Below are positions 36,219 through 45,166 of a stretch of DNA of 64,000 nucleotides, piece by piece (position 1 is the first letter of the stretch; every line of letters starts with the position of its first letter). A program made the translations under genes and the position numbers. The stretch spans positions 1 through 64,000 of the forward strand of contig NZ_FXTP01000019.1 of assembly GCF_900182705.1 (NCBI RefSeq), given 5' to 3'. The notes below the pieces were generated by a model. The model did not search any database. It had not been told where the DNA came from and saw only the letters and a program-made list of their open reading frames with translations. The stretch is from Gracilimonas mengyeensis. GTDB lineage: Bacteria; Bacteroidota; Rhodothermia; Balneolales; Balneolaceae.

Positions 36219-36836
36219 ATGACCAGCGTAATCACCGGAGATATCATCAATTCCCGAAATACGGAAGCCGAAAAGTGGCTAAAGCCGTTGAAAGAGGCTT
36301 TGGATGAAATTGGTTCACCCCCAAAAAGTTGGGAAATTTACCGGGGAGATAGTTTCCAAGCTGAAATTTTAAATCCCCTGGATGCCCTGCAGCATTCCAT
36401 AGCCATAAAAGCTGCAGTAAAGCAAGTAAAGGGCGTTGATGTACGGATGTGTATAGGGATCGGTAAAAAGGAATTTGATGCCGCAACCATTAACGAATCA
36501 AACGGGGAGGCTTTTATACGCTCGGGGGAAGGCTACGAACAGCTATCATCCCAGAAGCAGAACCTGATGGTGAAAACAGCAGATGAAGCCTTTGATGAAG
36601 AGATAAACCTATACCTGAGGCTGCTACTGGTGGCAATGGATAACTGGACGCCGAAATCAGCAGAATACGTACGGCTGAATTTTACCGGGGATTTGAAGCA
36701 AGAAGAAATAGCTAAGAAGCTGGGCATTACGCAATCGTCAGTAAGTGAGAGGCACAAGCGGGCGTACTTGGAGGAAGTTCGGGCGGTGATAAATCGCTAT
36801 CGCAAAAAAACAGAAGCATTAGGTTATGAGAGATGA
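36219..36836 (+). CDS. SatD family protein with C-terminal helix-turn-helix
   Basis: The 205-residue protein begins with the SatD signature MTSVITGDIINSR and has the GDSFQAEI and GIGKKEFDAATINESNGEAF-type blocks, where residues resemble a nucleotide cyclase-like fold. A sigma-region-4-like helix-turn-helix follows (about 163-195, KQEEIAKKLGITQSSVSER). SatD was first named in the sat operon of Streptococcus mutans, and its biochemical role is unknown. It overlaps the DUF3307 gene by four bases (ATGA), so the two are coupled. The repeat-rich leader suggests feedback control. Confidence 0.85.
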   Translation: MTSVITGDIINSRNTEAEKWLKPLKEALDEIGSPPKSWEIYRGDSFQAEILNPLDALQHSIAIKAAVKQVKGVDVRMCIGIGKKEFDAATINESNGEAFIRSGEGYEQLSSQKQNLMVKTADEAFDEEINLYLRLLLVAMDNWTPKSAEYVRLNFTGDLKQEEIAKKLGITQSSVSERHKRAYLEEVRAVINRYRKKTEALGYER

Positions 36837-37594
36837 TTATACTGCTAAAACTTTTATTAGCCCATCTGATTGGGGACTTCGGTCTGCAGTTCAAGAAATG
36901 GGTAGATCATAAACGAAAATACCGGCTGAAGTCGGGCTATTTGTATCTGCATGTGGCCATCCATGCTGTAGCTACTTTGTTGTTGCTATGGCCTGAAATT
37001 AGCAGAAATCTGCTATACCTGTGGATTCCGGCCATTGTCCTGGTAACTCATTTTATGATTGATGCAGGAAAGCTTATGCTAAGGAAAAGCAGCTCCAAAA
37101 ATGCATCAAGCTGGGATACCGCAAGAGAACAAATCCTCTTTTTTGCAGATCAGTTTTTACACGTTTTGGTCATATTCGGTATTTGGTTTTGGGTTGATGG
37201 GGGAGCAATGGTTCAAATTTCAGGTATTGTCAGTCAGCAAAACCTTTTACTTCTGCTTTGCCTCTTTTTCCTCACCCAACCGGCGGCTATCATCATAAAG
37301 ATTCTGATTGCAGGGTGGCTTCCAAAAAACGAAAGCAAGGAAAAGAAAACACTGGCCAATGCCGGCCGCTACATAGGCATTCTGGAACGTTTGTTTGTAT
37401 TTGGCTTTGTGGTAAGCGGAAATTGGTCGGGCATTGGTTTTTTGCTGGCCGCCAAGTCGGTATTCCGGTTTGGAGATTTGAAGGAAAAAGAGGGCATCAA
37501 ACTTACCGAGTACATTTTGATTGGCACGTTGCTGAGTTTTGGCCTCGCTATGCTGGTAAGTATTCTCTACTTAAAAGTGCGGATCTCCCTTTGA
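36833..37594 (+). CDS. DUF3307 integral membrane protein
   Basis: The 253-residue protein has about seven hydrophobic segments and the family start LLLAHLIGDFGLQFKKWVD, with a conserved HLIGD/HxxxH pattern that includes HVAIHAVATLLLL (about 40-52) and THFMIDAGKLML. The function is unknown. The tight coupling to SatD implies that the two act together, possibly as a sensor and membrane effector. Confidence 0.85.
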   Translation: MIILLKLLLAHLIGDFGLQFKKWVDHKRKYRLKSGYLYLHVAIHAVATLLLLWPEISRNLLYLWIPAIVLVTHFMIDAGKLMLRKSSSKNASSWDTAREQILFFADQFLHVLVIFGIWFWVDGGAMVQISGIVSQQNLLLLLCLFFLTQPAAIIIKILIAGWLPKNESKEKKTLANAGRYIGILERLFVFGFVVSGNWSGIGFLLAAKSVFRFGDLKEKEGIKLTEYILIGTLLSFGLAMLVSILYLKVRISL

Positions 37595-37608
37595 TTCCAA
37601 AATTCCCC

Positions 37609-38703
37609 TTAGTCCCCAAAACTGATCCCAACACCGCGTGCTGTTTGTACTAAAAAACTCTGCGGGTCTACCTGATTGTAGATGGAGGTGGCTTCTTTCA
37701 AAGGCACCGAAGTAATTTCGTTATCCACATAGGCCACCATCTCGCCAAACTTGGAAGCCATAGCCATTTCCATGGCTTTTACACCGAATTGGGTAGCCAA
37801 TACACGATCGTAAGCTATAGGCTTGCCGCCTCGCTGCAGGTGTCCCAGCACCATTTCACGTATATCATGTTTAAAACCAGCGGCTTTAAGCTGCTCAGAA
37901 AGCTGATAAGCCACGCCGCCCAGCCGAACATTTTGGTAGCCGGTCTCATCGCTTTTACGGGATACAACCGTGCCGTCTTTAGGTTTTGCTCCTTCAGCAA
38001 TTACAATATTGGCAAAGCCTTTGCCGGCTGTATATCGCTGGTTTAAGCGTTTAACCAGTTTATCAATATCATACGGAATTTCTGGAATCAGGCATACTTC
38101 TGCTCCACCGGCAACAGCGGCGTGCAGGGCAATCCAGCCGGCATTACGCCCCATTACTTCCATAATCATCAGCCGGTGGTGAGACTCGGCGGTAGTGACC
38201 AGTTTATCTACTCCATCGGTGGCAATTTCTACGGCTGTTTGGAAGCCAAAGGTGTAATCGGTAGAGGAGAGGTCGTTATCTATGGTTTTGGGCACGCCAA
38301 TCATATTGAGGCCTTTCTCATACAAGGCCTGACTTATGCGCTGGGAACCATCACCTCCAATATTAATAACCGCTTCAAAACCCTCTTTTTTTAAGAAATC
38401 AATCATTTCGTCCGAACGGTCCTCGGTGGTCCAGCTTCCGTCATCGTTTTGCACCGGCCAGGTAAAAGGGCCACCCTTGGTTGTGGTTTGCAGAATGGTA
38501 CCTCCTTTCACATGAATACCACTAACGGTTCTATTTGTGAGGGGGATAATTTCTTTAGGCTCTCTCAGCACACCATTAAAGGCCTCAATGCTTCCAAAAA
38601 CCTGCCAGTCATTTTCTTGTTCGGCTCTTTTTACAATGGCTCGTATAACAGCATTCAATCCCGGGCAATCTCCTCCGCCGGTCAATACAAGTAATTTCTT
38701 CAT
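37609..38703 (-). CDS. pfkA: 6-phosphofructokinase
   Basis: The 364-residue enzyme phosphorylates fructose-6-phosphate in glycolysis. Active-site motifs are present: GGDCPGLNAVIR (10-21), GGDGS (116-120), PKTIDND (138-144) and the effector/substrate segments MEVMGRNAGW and GHLQRGG. Gly119 (equivalent to Gly104 of Escherichia coli PfkA) suggests ATP use, but Lys139 stands where ATP enzymes usually have Gly124 and where pyrophosphate enzymes have Lys. This mixed Gly/Lys pattern is known in some actinobacterial ATP enzymes. It converges on the DUF3307 gene with only 14 bases between stops. Confidence 0.93.
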   Translation of the reverse strand: MKKLLVLTGGGDCPGLNAVIRAIVKRAEQENDWQVFGSIEAFNGVLREPKEIIPLTNRTVSGIHVKGGTILQTTTKGGPFTWPVQNDDGSWTTEDRSDEMIDFLKKEGFEAVINIGGDGSQRISQALYEKGLNMIGVPKTIDNDLSSTDYTFGFQTAVEIATDGVDKLVTTAESHHRLMIMEVMGRNAGWIALHAAVAGGAEVCLIPEIPYDIDKLVKRLNQRYTAGKGFANIVIAEGAKPKDGTVVSRKSDETGYQNVRLGGVAYQLSEQLKAAGFKHDIREMVLGHLQRGGKPIAYDRVLATQFGVKAMEMAMASKFGEMVAYVDNEITSVPLKEATSIYNQVDPQSFLVQTARGVGISFGD

Positions 38704-38834
38704 AATGAGAATTAATAAAAGGTTAGATGCTTACTTACATTCTATACTAAAATAGTCTTTATCGGGGATTTTTATCTATTTAATTCAAAATATGTATCAT
38801 CCACCACGCAACCTGAACTATAAAACCACCGATC

Positions 38835-39596
38835 ATGAAGAAACTTCTATTACTGTTTATTGCCATAACTTTTACTCTTTCCGGAGTAGCCGTTGCCCAG
38901 AGCGGTCAATTCAATGCGCTTTTATTTACTAAAACAGATGGTTGGCACCATGAATCTATTAATGAAGGTGTAGATGCCATCCGAGAGTTGGGCGAGCGAC
39001 ACATGTTCCATGTGAACTGGCAGGAGATGACCGGAGTGTTCACAGACGAAGGTTTATCAAATTACGATGTTATTATCTTCTTAAACACAACAGGGGATGT
39101 ACTTAATGAAGATCAGCAAGCGGCAGTGGAGCGTTTTATCCAGTCGGGTAAGGGCTTTGTAGGGATACATTCGGCTTCAGATACAGAATACGAGTGGGAG
39201 TGGTATACTCAGCTGGTAGGTCGCATGTTTAAGACGCATCCAAAGATTGAAACGGCGGAGATCACGGTAAGGGAGAACAACTTCCCCGGGCTGGAACGCT
39301 ATCCGAAATCCCGGTGGTGGACTGACGAATGGTATGAATTTGGGGAAGAAAAAGCGGATGGCTTAAACTATCTGATCACAGTAGACGAGGATACCTACGA
39401 TGTGACGGACGACTGGGGGCAGGGCAGGGCAAAAGGCATGGGGGATTTTCACCCCGTAGCTTGGTACCACGAGTTTGACGGAGGGCGTTCTTTCTACACA
39501 GCGATGGGACATATGCCGGAAAACTATCGGGATGATTTATTCCTGGAGCACATTTGGGGTGGTATCCTCTGGGCGGCAACCGGCAAAGGGCTTTAA
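38835..39596 (+). CDS. ThuA-like domain secreted protein
   Basis: The 253-residue protein has a signal peptide (MKKLLLLFIAITFTLSGVAVAQS) and a ThuA-type glutamine-amidotransferase-like fold: KTDGWHHESINEGVDAI, YDVIIFLNTTGD, GFVGIHSASDTEYEW and AWYHEFDGGRSFYTAMGH (all in order). ThuA-like proteins are linked to sugar or disaccharide metabolism, but the reaction is poorly defined. It stands alone between the phosphofructokinase and an SDR gene. Confidence 0.88.
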   Translation: MKKLLLLFIAITFTLSGVAVAQSGQFNALLFTKTDGWHHESINEGVDAIRELGERHMFHVNWQEMTGVFTDEGLSNYDVIIFLNTTGDVLNEDQQAAVERFIQSGKGFVGIHSASDTEYEWEWYTQLVGRMFKTHPKIETAEITVRENNFPGLERYPKSRWWTDEWYEFGEEKADGLNYLITVDEDTYDVTDDWGQGRAKGMGDFHPVAWYHEFDGGRSFYTAMGHMPENYRDDLFLEHIWGGILWAATGKGL

Positions 39597-39688
39597 GGCT
39601 AACAACTTCTTCCAAATATTGAAACGATTTAGGTGCCGGTTGCATTACTTTACTAAATGATAAATCAAATAAATATTACACTTAGATC

Positions 39689-40333
39689 ATGAAAGTATTA
39701 GTAATTGGCGCAAACGGACAAATTGGCCAACGATTGGTGAAAAAGCTGAAAGATGCCGGGCACAATCCTAAAGCCATGATCCGAAAAGAAGAGCAGAAAT
39801 CGAAGTTTGAGGAAGAGGGAATTGAAACGGTTTTAGGTGACCTGGAAGAAGATTTTTCCCATGCTTACGAAGGTGTGGATGCGGTAGTATTTACGGCAGG
39901 TTCTGGCGCTCAAACCCCTAAATCCCAAACGAAAGTCATTGATCAAAACGGAGCCATTAAGGCCGTTAATGAAGCTGGTAAGGCCGGCACTGAGCGTTTT
40001 ATAATGGTTAGTGCTTTGTTGGCAAATCGTAGCACAGAGCTATGGTCTGAGCCCATGCAGCATTATTATGAGGCTAAATCTACAGCAGATGAACATCTGC
40101 GAAAATCAGGATTAGACTACACGGTACTGATGCCCGGCCGCCTTACAAATGATGAAGGAACCGGAAAGATAGAATTAAGTGAAGAAATTGAAGTAGATGA
40201 TCGTACGATTACCCGCGATGATGTGGCATCCGTTATCGTTGCTATCCTGGATGAAGAATCTACTTTTGGGAAAGACTTAGAGCTGCTTCAAGGCGAAAAT
40301 TCTATCGAAGAAGCCATTAATAGCATAAATTAG
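39689..40333 (+). CDS. NAD(P)-binding atypical SDR oxidoreductase
   Basis: The 214-residue protein has the glycine-rich start LVIGANGQIGQRLVKKL (about 4-20) and the GVDAVVFTAGSGAQT segment, as in atypical SDR (NmrA/YhfK-like) proteins that bind NAD(P). The catalytic Tyr-x-x-x-Lys is represented by YYEAKSTADEHL near 128-139. The substrate is unknown. ATG 39689 is 29 bases after an A/T-rich leader. Confidence 0.85.
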   Translation: MKVLVIGANGQIGQRLVKKLKDAGHNPKAMIRKEEQKSKFEEEGIETVLGDLEEDFSHAYEGVDAVVFTAGSGAQTPKSQTKVIDQNGAIKAVNEAGKAGTERFIMVSALLANRSTELWSEPMQHYYEAKSTADEHLRKSGLDYTVLMPGRLTNDEGTGKIELSEEIEVDDRTITRDDVASVIVAILDEESTFGKDLELLQGENSIEEAINSIN

Positions 40334-40415
40334 TTTAACATGGAACAATTTCTCTGCTGATTTGTTTGGATACCTGTAACACGTAGAATAATACAAACTA
40401 AAAAGGACAGAGATC

Positions 40416-41048
40416 ATGAGTGACGTTAAAACTGCGATCATATATTACAGTTCAACAGGCGTAAATTATCAACTGGCTCAGTGGGCTGCCGAAAGTGCAA
40501 AGGAAAACGGTTCAGAGGTGCGCCTACGAAAAGTAGAGGAGTTGGCCCCGGAACAGGCAATAGAACAGAATCCTGCATGGAAAGAACATTATGAAGCTAC
40601 AAAAGATGTAGAAACTGCTTCCATGGATGATTTGGAATGGGCCGATACTATTGTATTCAGTGCTCCAACCAGATATGGTAATGTTCCTGCACAGTTAAAA
40701 CAGTTTCTGGATTCAACAGGACCGCTATGGCAACAGGGAAAGCTGGTGAATAAAGTAGTAACCGGTATGACAAGTGCCATTAACCCGCATGGTGGACAAG
40801 AGGAAACCCTGCTATCATTATACACAACCATGCATCACTGGGGTTCCATTGTAGTATCTCCGGGATATACGGATGATGCCGTTTATGCAGCCGGAGGCAA
40901 TCCTTATGGTACTTCAGTAGCTGCCGACATGGAAGGCAATATGAATGTGGAAGATACAGATATCATAAAACAGGCCGTACACCATCAGGTTAAGCGTGCG
41001 GTAGGTATTGCTGAAAGTATAGTGGCAAGCGATGCTGTATCCGTATAA
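40416..41048 (+). CDS. wrbA: WrbA-type NAD(P)H:quinone oxidoreductase (flavodoxin-like)
   Basis: The 210-residue FMN-dependent enzyme reduces quinones by two electrons. FMN loops are YYSSTGVNYQLAQ (about 10-22), SAPTRYGNVPAQLKQFLDST (about 82-101) and the MTSAINPHGGQEETLLSL segment. The helical insert is family-typical. A good ribosome binding site (AAAGGACAGAG) precedes the ATG. It converges on the azurin gene. Confidence 0.9.
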   Translation: MSDVKTAIIYYSSTGVNYQLAQWAAESAKENGSEVRLRKVEELAPEQAIEQNPAWKEHYEATKDVETASMDDLEWADTIVFSAPTRYGNVPAQLKQFLDSTGPLWQQGKLVNKVVTGMTSAINPHGGQEETLLSLYTTMHHWGSIVVSPGYTDDAVYAAGGNPYGTSVAADMEGNMNVEDTDIIKQAVHHQVKRAVGIAESIVASDAVSV

Positions 41049-41140
41049 TGGCTTAAGCAGATTGCTTTAAAAGCTATCGAGAGATGGATTATTTTTAGCT
41101 TACACTCTAATAAACCCCAATCCATCACCGAAAAAAACGC

Positions 41141-41177
41141 AATAAAAAACCCCGGATGGTGTCAACAATCCGGGGTT
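41141..41177 (-). terminator. Terminator of the azurin gene, shared with wrbA
   Basis: A perfect 10-bp stem (AACCCCGGAT/ATCCGGGGTT) with a 10-base loop is followed, on the minus strand, by TTTTTATT. It lies between two convergent genes and may act on both strands. Confidence 0.88.
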
Positions 41178-41228
41178 ATTAGGGGTACAAATATAGTAGT
41201 TTAGTTTAGGTATGCTATGAGTTAACTA

Positions 41229-41669
41229 CTATTCTACGATAAACTTTCCTTTCATCATGGCATAGTGGCCAGGGAAACTGCAAATGAAGTCGTATGTTCC
41301 AGCTTCAGGTGCGGTAAATTCTATAGTTGTTTCCTGTCCGCCGCCAATTAATTTAGTATGTGTGATTACATTCTCAGAATCTTCTGGGATGTACTCATTT
41401 CCTGCAAATTTTGAAGCTGCAGCACCAAATTTGTTAATGTCAGTGCCTTGGGTTAGCAATACCCAGTTGTGGCCCATAGCTGCTTTTGGCAGTTTGCCCA
41501 CATGCTTCAGTGTCAAAACCACGGTTTGACCCGCTTCAACTTTAATTTCGTCTAAGTTAAACTGCATTTTATCATTGCCTTCGATCGTTATTTCAACGGT
41601 ATCTTGGGCAAATGCAGCGCTGCTCAATGCCAGCGTAAAAATTGTCAAAATGGATAATAGGAATCTCAT
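41229..41669 (-). CDS. azu: Azurin, blue copper electron carrier
   Basis: The 146-residue periplasmic cupredoxin has a signal peptide (ending SAAFAQD) and all expected copper ligands: His of MGHNWVL, then Cys, His and Met of DFICSFPGHYAMMKG. It would shuttle electrons between periplasmic redox partners, possibly in respiration. It is monocistronic, with the terminator close to the stop. Confidence 0.95.
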   Translation of the reverse strand: MRFLLSILTIFTLALSSAAFAQDTVEITIEGNDKMQFNLDEIKVEAGQTVVLTLKHVGKLPKAAMGHNWVLLTQGTDINKFGAAASKFAGNEYIPEDSENVITHTKLIGGGQETTIEFTAPEAGTYDFICSFPGHYAMMKGKFIVE

Positions 41670-41907
41670 AGTATTGATGATTTTTGATTTTTATTTATCT
41701 GCGAACCGACCTCGATAATTTCGGATACGCATGTCTTATTTTGCACTTCCAAAATCAGGGTTCATTGTGAACATTTTGTGAAGAACCCGGAGTTTTTTTC
41801 TTCATAAACCAAAAAGTAGCATGAAACACACTCAGCCAAAAAAAATCCGGAAAAGGAAATTCAAAATGATATTTTGAAGCGTCAATATTAATCCAAGGAG
41901 CAGAATT

Positions 41908-42894
41908 ATGGATATGGTACGATGGGGCGTTTTAAGCACCGCAAATATTGGAACAGAACATGTAATACCTGGCATGCAAAAAGGAAAATTGTGCTCAGTA
42001 GAAGCCATTGCCTCCCGGAGTAAAGAGAAGGCCGAAAGGGTGGCAGCTCAGTTGGATATTGAAAAAGCCTATGGTTCCTACGAACAGTTACTGGCCGATG
42101 CTAATATCGATGCTATTTACATTCCATTACCCAACCATATGCATGTAGAGTGGACGATAGAAGCTCTGGAAGCCGGCAAGCATGTTTTATGTGAGAAACC
42201 CATCAGCATGAACAGAGAGGAGGCGGAAAAGCTGGCAAGGTCCGTTGAGGATTTTCCAGACCTGAAAGTGATGGAAGCATTCATGTATCGTTTTCATCCC
42301 CAGTGGGATCAGGTAAAACAATGGTTAAAGGAAGAAAAGGTGGGGCGGATTACTAGTATTGATTCCATTTTTACCTACTTCAACAACAACCCGGATAATA
42401 TCAGAAATAAAGCGGAGATAGGCGGGGGAGGTATGCTCGATATTGGTTGTTACTGCTTATCTGCCTCCCGTTATATTTTGCATGATGAGCCGGTACAAGT
42501 TTTTGCTGAAATGGACTTTGATCCCGAGTTTGAAACGGATCGCTTGGCCACCGGGGTACTTACTTTTCCCGGCTGCAGTGCTACTTTCACCTGTTCAACC
42601 CAGAGTAGTCCTACACAAAAACTTACCATTTTGGGTACCGAGGGAATTATCGAAATGGATATTCCCTTTAATCCTTTGCTGGCAACCACCACTGTATATT
42701 TGAAAAAAGATGGAGAAATAGTGGAAAAGAAAGAGTTTAGTGCGGACCACTACACCCTGCAAGGCGATGCATTTTCCAAAGCCATACTGGATGACACCGA
42801 AGTGCCAACACCATTGGAAGATGCGCTTGCTAACATGAAGGTGATTGATGCCTTATTTGAAAGTGCAAAAAGGCAGGCCGTAATAAAGCTGTGA
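41908..42894 (+). CDS. Gfo/Idh/MocA family NAD(P)-dependent oxidoreductase
   Basis: The 328-residue enzyme has the Rossmann N-terminus (RWGVLSTANIGTEHVIPGM, with the G-x-G region altered to STANIG), the EKPISMN dinucleotide motif near 95-101, and MEAFMYRFHPQWDQV in the C-terminal sheet domain, as in dehydrogenases related to D-xylose dehydrogenase and dimeric dihydrodiol dehydrogenase. A ribosome binding site (AAGGAG) lies 8 bases before the ATG. The substrate is probably a sugar or derivative, but this is not shown. Confidence 0.9.
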   Translation: MDMVRWGVLSTANIGTEHVIPGMQKGKLCSVEAIASRSKEKAERVAAQLDIEKAYGSYEQLLADANIDAIYIPLPNHMHVEWTIEALEAGKHVLCEKPISMNREEAEKLARSVEDFPDLKVMEAFMYRFHPQWDQVKQWLKEEKVGRITSIDSIFTYFNNNPDNIRNKAEIGGGGMLDIGCYCLSASRYILHDEPVQVFAEMDFDPEFETDRLATGVLTFPGCSATFTCSTQSSPTQKLTILGTEGIIEMDIPFNPLLATTTVYLKKDGEIVEKKEFSADHYTLQGDAFSKAILDDTEVPTPLEDALANMKVIDALFESAKRQAVIKL

Positions 42895-42941
42895 GGAAAA
42901 GAGTAACAGATAATGGCCTGTTCTGTGCCTTTTATAGTCGG

Positions 42942-43199
42942 TTACACTTTCAAATCTATATTCTTGCCAACTTTTTTATTCCCTGATTTTGGCTGTCTGA
43001 GCCCTGATTTCACCTTTTCTACTTTGTATTCAGAGAGGGTATCAGGATTGATAGTAACCTCATCGTCAATTTCAAAAGGCTTCTCGGGCTGTTCCTGGTT
43101 TTCTTTACGCTCCTTTTTCTCTCGCTCCTTGGTCTCCTCCTTGTATTTGAGGAGCTCGGGCAATTTTCGAAGTCGTGATATTTTTGGAACAAGTGACAT
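42942..43199 (-). CDS. Small charged protein downstream of fliA
   Basis: The 85-residue protein is strongly charged, with KEREKKERKENQE near 25-37, and lacks membrane segments. The family is not recognised. It is the last gene on the minus strand after the FlhB-FliA block, 142 bases after fliA, and an AGG lies before the ATG. Because the opposite strand has no better gene, it is kept as a probable flagellar-cluster accessory protein. Confidence 0.55.
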   Translation of the reverse strand: MSLVPKISRLRKLPELLKYKEETKEREKKERKENQEQPEKPFEIDDEVTINPDTLSEYKVEKVKSGLRQPKSGNKKVGKNIDLKV

Positions 43200-43341
43200 A
43201 ATGAAATACCTATATATAATTTAGATACTTCATTATCGGTTCAACAACCGAAGTTATTAAGTTAGAATCATAAAGAAGTTTGTAGAGCCTCCCTGATAGG
43301 CTATAAACCTGATATTTGTTTATGATGAAAGCATGTACCTG

Positions 43342-44109
43342 TCAAGAAAACATAACCTGATCTTTAGACAACTCAGATTTTAGCTTGATCAGCAGCTTTC
43401 CGACGATCTGAGAAATACGTGCTTCAGTTAACTCCAGAAGCAGTGCGATTTCACTCATCGTCATATCCTCATAATAATATAGCATCAGGATCAGACGCTC
43501 GCGTTCTTTCAACTCTCCAATTTTCTTTTGAAGGGCTTCAGTACGCTCCTTTTTTTCCAGGTTGAGATCGGGTGTTTCACTATCCGGATCTTCATGGAAA
43601 TCGTAGTGTGAACTGGCCCCGGAATCGTCGTAGGCCGGACTGTCCAGCGATAACACATTCCGCTGCTGTACATTGGAGAGCAGCTTATGATAGTCGTCAA
43701 TATCCATATCCAGTTCCTCGGCAATTTCTTCATCCGAAGGTTCGCGGCCTAAAATCTGGCTTTTCTGATCGATTACATTTTGGACTTCCCCATAGTTCTT
43801 GCGCTGTTTGCGGGGCAGCTGGTCTATGCTGCGCAGGTAATCCACGATACTTCCGCGAATGCGGTAATACGCAAAGGTATTGAACTGTATGTTGCGTTCG
43901 TGATCGTAGGAATCCATGGCTTGCAACAGCCCGTAAATGCCCGCGCTTTCAAGGTCCTCACGTTGAGTGAGGGGCTGATCGGGGCGGCTTATTTTCCCTA
44001 TGATGCTGCGGATAAGCGGCATCGACTTACTGATAATTGAATTTCGTAAACCCGGAGCCGGATTTTTGCAATACAGCTCCATGAGTTCTTGTAGTGATTT
44101 GTTGCCCAT
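43342..44109 (-). CDS. fliA: RNA polymerase sigma-28 factor for flagellar genes
   Basis: The 255-residue sigma factor recognises promoters near TAAAGTTT-N11-GCCGATAA. Region 2 spans about 30-95 (SAGIYGLLQAMDSYDHERNI, FNTFAYYRIRGSIVDYLRS), region 3 about 110-160, and region 4 about 200-250 (LKERERLILMLYYYEDMTMS and the helix-turn-helix LLELTEARISQI). Region 2 shows the FliA/WhiG pattern. It ends the minus-strand block that starts with flhB. A matching promoter occurs at 62041-62067 in this window. Confidence 0.95.
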   Translation of the reverse strand: MGNKSLQELMELYCKNPAPGLRNSIISKSMPLIRSIIGKISRPDQPLTQREDLESAGIYGLLQAMDSYDHERNIQFNTFAYYRIRGSIVDYLRSIDQLPRKQRKNYGEVQNVIDQKSQILGREPSDEEIAEELDMDIDDYHKLLSNVQQRNVLSLDSPAYDDSGASSHYDFHEDPDSETPDLNLEKKERTEALQKKIGELKERERLILMLYYYEDMTMSEIALLLELTEARISQIVGKLLIKLKSELSKDQVMFS

Positions 44110-44110
44110 A

Positions 44111-44347
44111 TTAGTGTTCCCCTTTAGCTTTAGTGTTACCTCCGCCTGAGCCTGAGCTTGACATGGTCATATTTTCAGAATGGTTTTCCTTCACCACATT
44201 TAATAAAAAGATGGTGATATATATGACCGCAAACAGGCTCATGAAGACAATCATACTTCTGTACAAAGCTATGTCGATATTGGCTCCGGAGAGCATCAAC
44301 AGCATAAACAGGATTAGAGAAATAACGGAAATAAGTCTTATTAACAT
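44111..44347 (-). CDS. Small two-helix membrane protein between flhG and fliA
   Basis: The 78-residue protein has two hydrophobic helices (about 3-20 and 29-50) and a polar Ser/Gly-rich tail (SSSGSGGGNTKAKGEH). One base separates its stop from the fliA start codon and 16 bases separate it from the flhG stop, so it is in the same operon. The family is not recognised. A role in flagellar regulation or placement is suggested only by position. Confidence 0.7.
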   Translation of the reverse strand: MLIRLISVISLILFMLLMLSGANIDIALYRSMIVFMSLFAVIYITIFLLNVVKENHSENMTMSSSGSGGGNTKAKGEH

Positions 44348-44363
44348 GGTGTTCTCCTATTAT

Positions 44364-45161
44364 TTAGAGTACAGGTTTTAGTTGAGATTGCTCATGATTT
44401 GCCGCAAGGGCAATGAGGTTGTTCGCAATGAACTCAAGTTCTTGCAGAACTTCGCTTTCGGCCTCGCTTTCAATGAGTGTTGTTTGTTGTATAACCGCAT
44501 CTTTCACGCTTTTGCTGGCCGGTATAAATCCCAGATAATGGCTTTTCTTTTGCAAAAAGTATGATAGAATAGTGTTGAAGCGGTTAAGCGTGCTTTCTGC
44601 GGTTGCTTCGTCGTCCGCAAAATTGATGATGCTGGCAAAGCGATACTCCGGGTCAATATTGTACACGTATTTGCACAACCGGTACACATCCGAGATAGCG
44701 GCGGGTTCGTCCACTAAAATCAGGGTGCCAATGTCGGCGGTATCCAGGGCCCATAAGGCCATTTCACCGGCACCTGCGGGAGTATCAATTACCACAAAGT
44801 CATGATATTCTTTAAGAAAATGGACCACTTGGTCGAGCGCATCCATAATAAGTTCCGAGCTCAGATTGGCTTGTGCGGGTTCATTGGCGGCCGTCACCAG
44901 GCTGATGCCGGAAGCATCCTGTGGAAGTTCCTCCAATACACACTGTCCGTTTATCCAGTCGGTCACGGTAGCTCTTACCGGTTCGTTCATCAGGGTTGCA
45001 CAATTAGCCAGGCCGAGGTCAACATCCAGCAGGGCGGTCTTATAGCCCATTTTGCTAAGCATAGCTGCCGTATTGATGCTGGCCATACTTTTTCCAACAC
45101 CGCCTTTTCCGCTAATTACCGTATATACAAAAGGTTTATTCATGTTCTGTTGCGTAATCAT
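44364..45161 (-). CDS. flhG: Flagellar number regulator FlhG (FleN/MinD-like ATPase)
   Basis: The ParA/MinD-type ATPase controls flagellar number and works against FlhF. It has the deviant Walker A SGKGGVGKSMASINTA, the DVDLGLAN Walker A' segment and FVVIDTPAGAG. ATG 45161 is chosen: AGGAAA lies 11 bases upstream and the flhF stop is 5 bases upstream, giving 265 residues. The longer open frame to 45200 starts inside flhF. A C-terminal amphipathic helix of the MinD type is not obvious. Confidence 0.92.
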   Translation of the reverse strand: MITQQNMNKPFVYTVISGKGGVGKSMASINTAAMLSKMGYKTALLDVDLGLANCATLMNEPVRATVTDWINGQCVLEELPQDASGISLVTAANEPAQANLSSELIMDALDQVVHFLKEYHDFVVIDTPAGAGEMALWALDTADIGTLILVDEPAAISDVYRLCKYVYNIDPEYRFASIINFADDEATAESTLNRFNTILSYFLQKKSHYLGFIPASKSVKDAVIQQTTLIESEAESEVLQELEFIANNLIALAANHEQSQLKPVL

Positions 45162-45166
45162 AAGTG

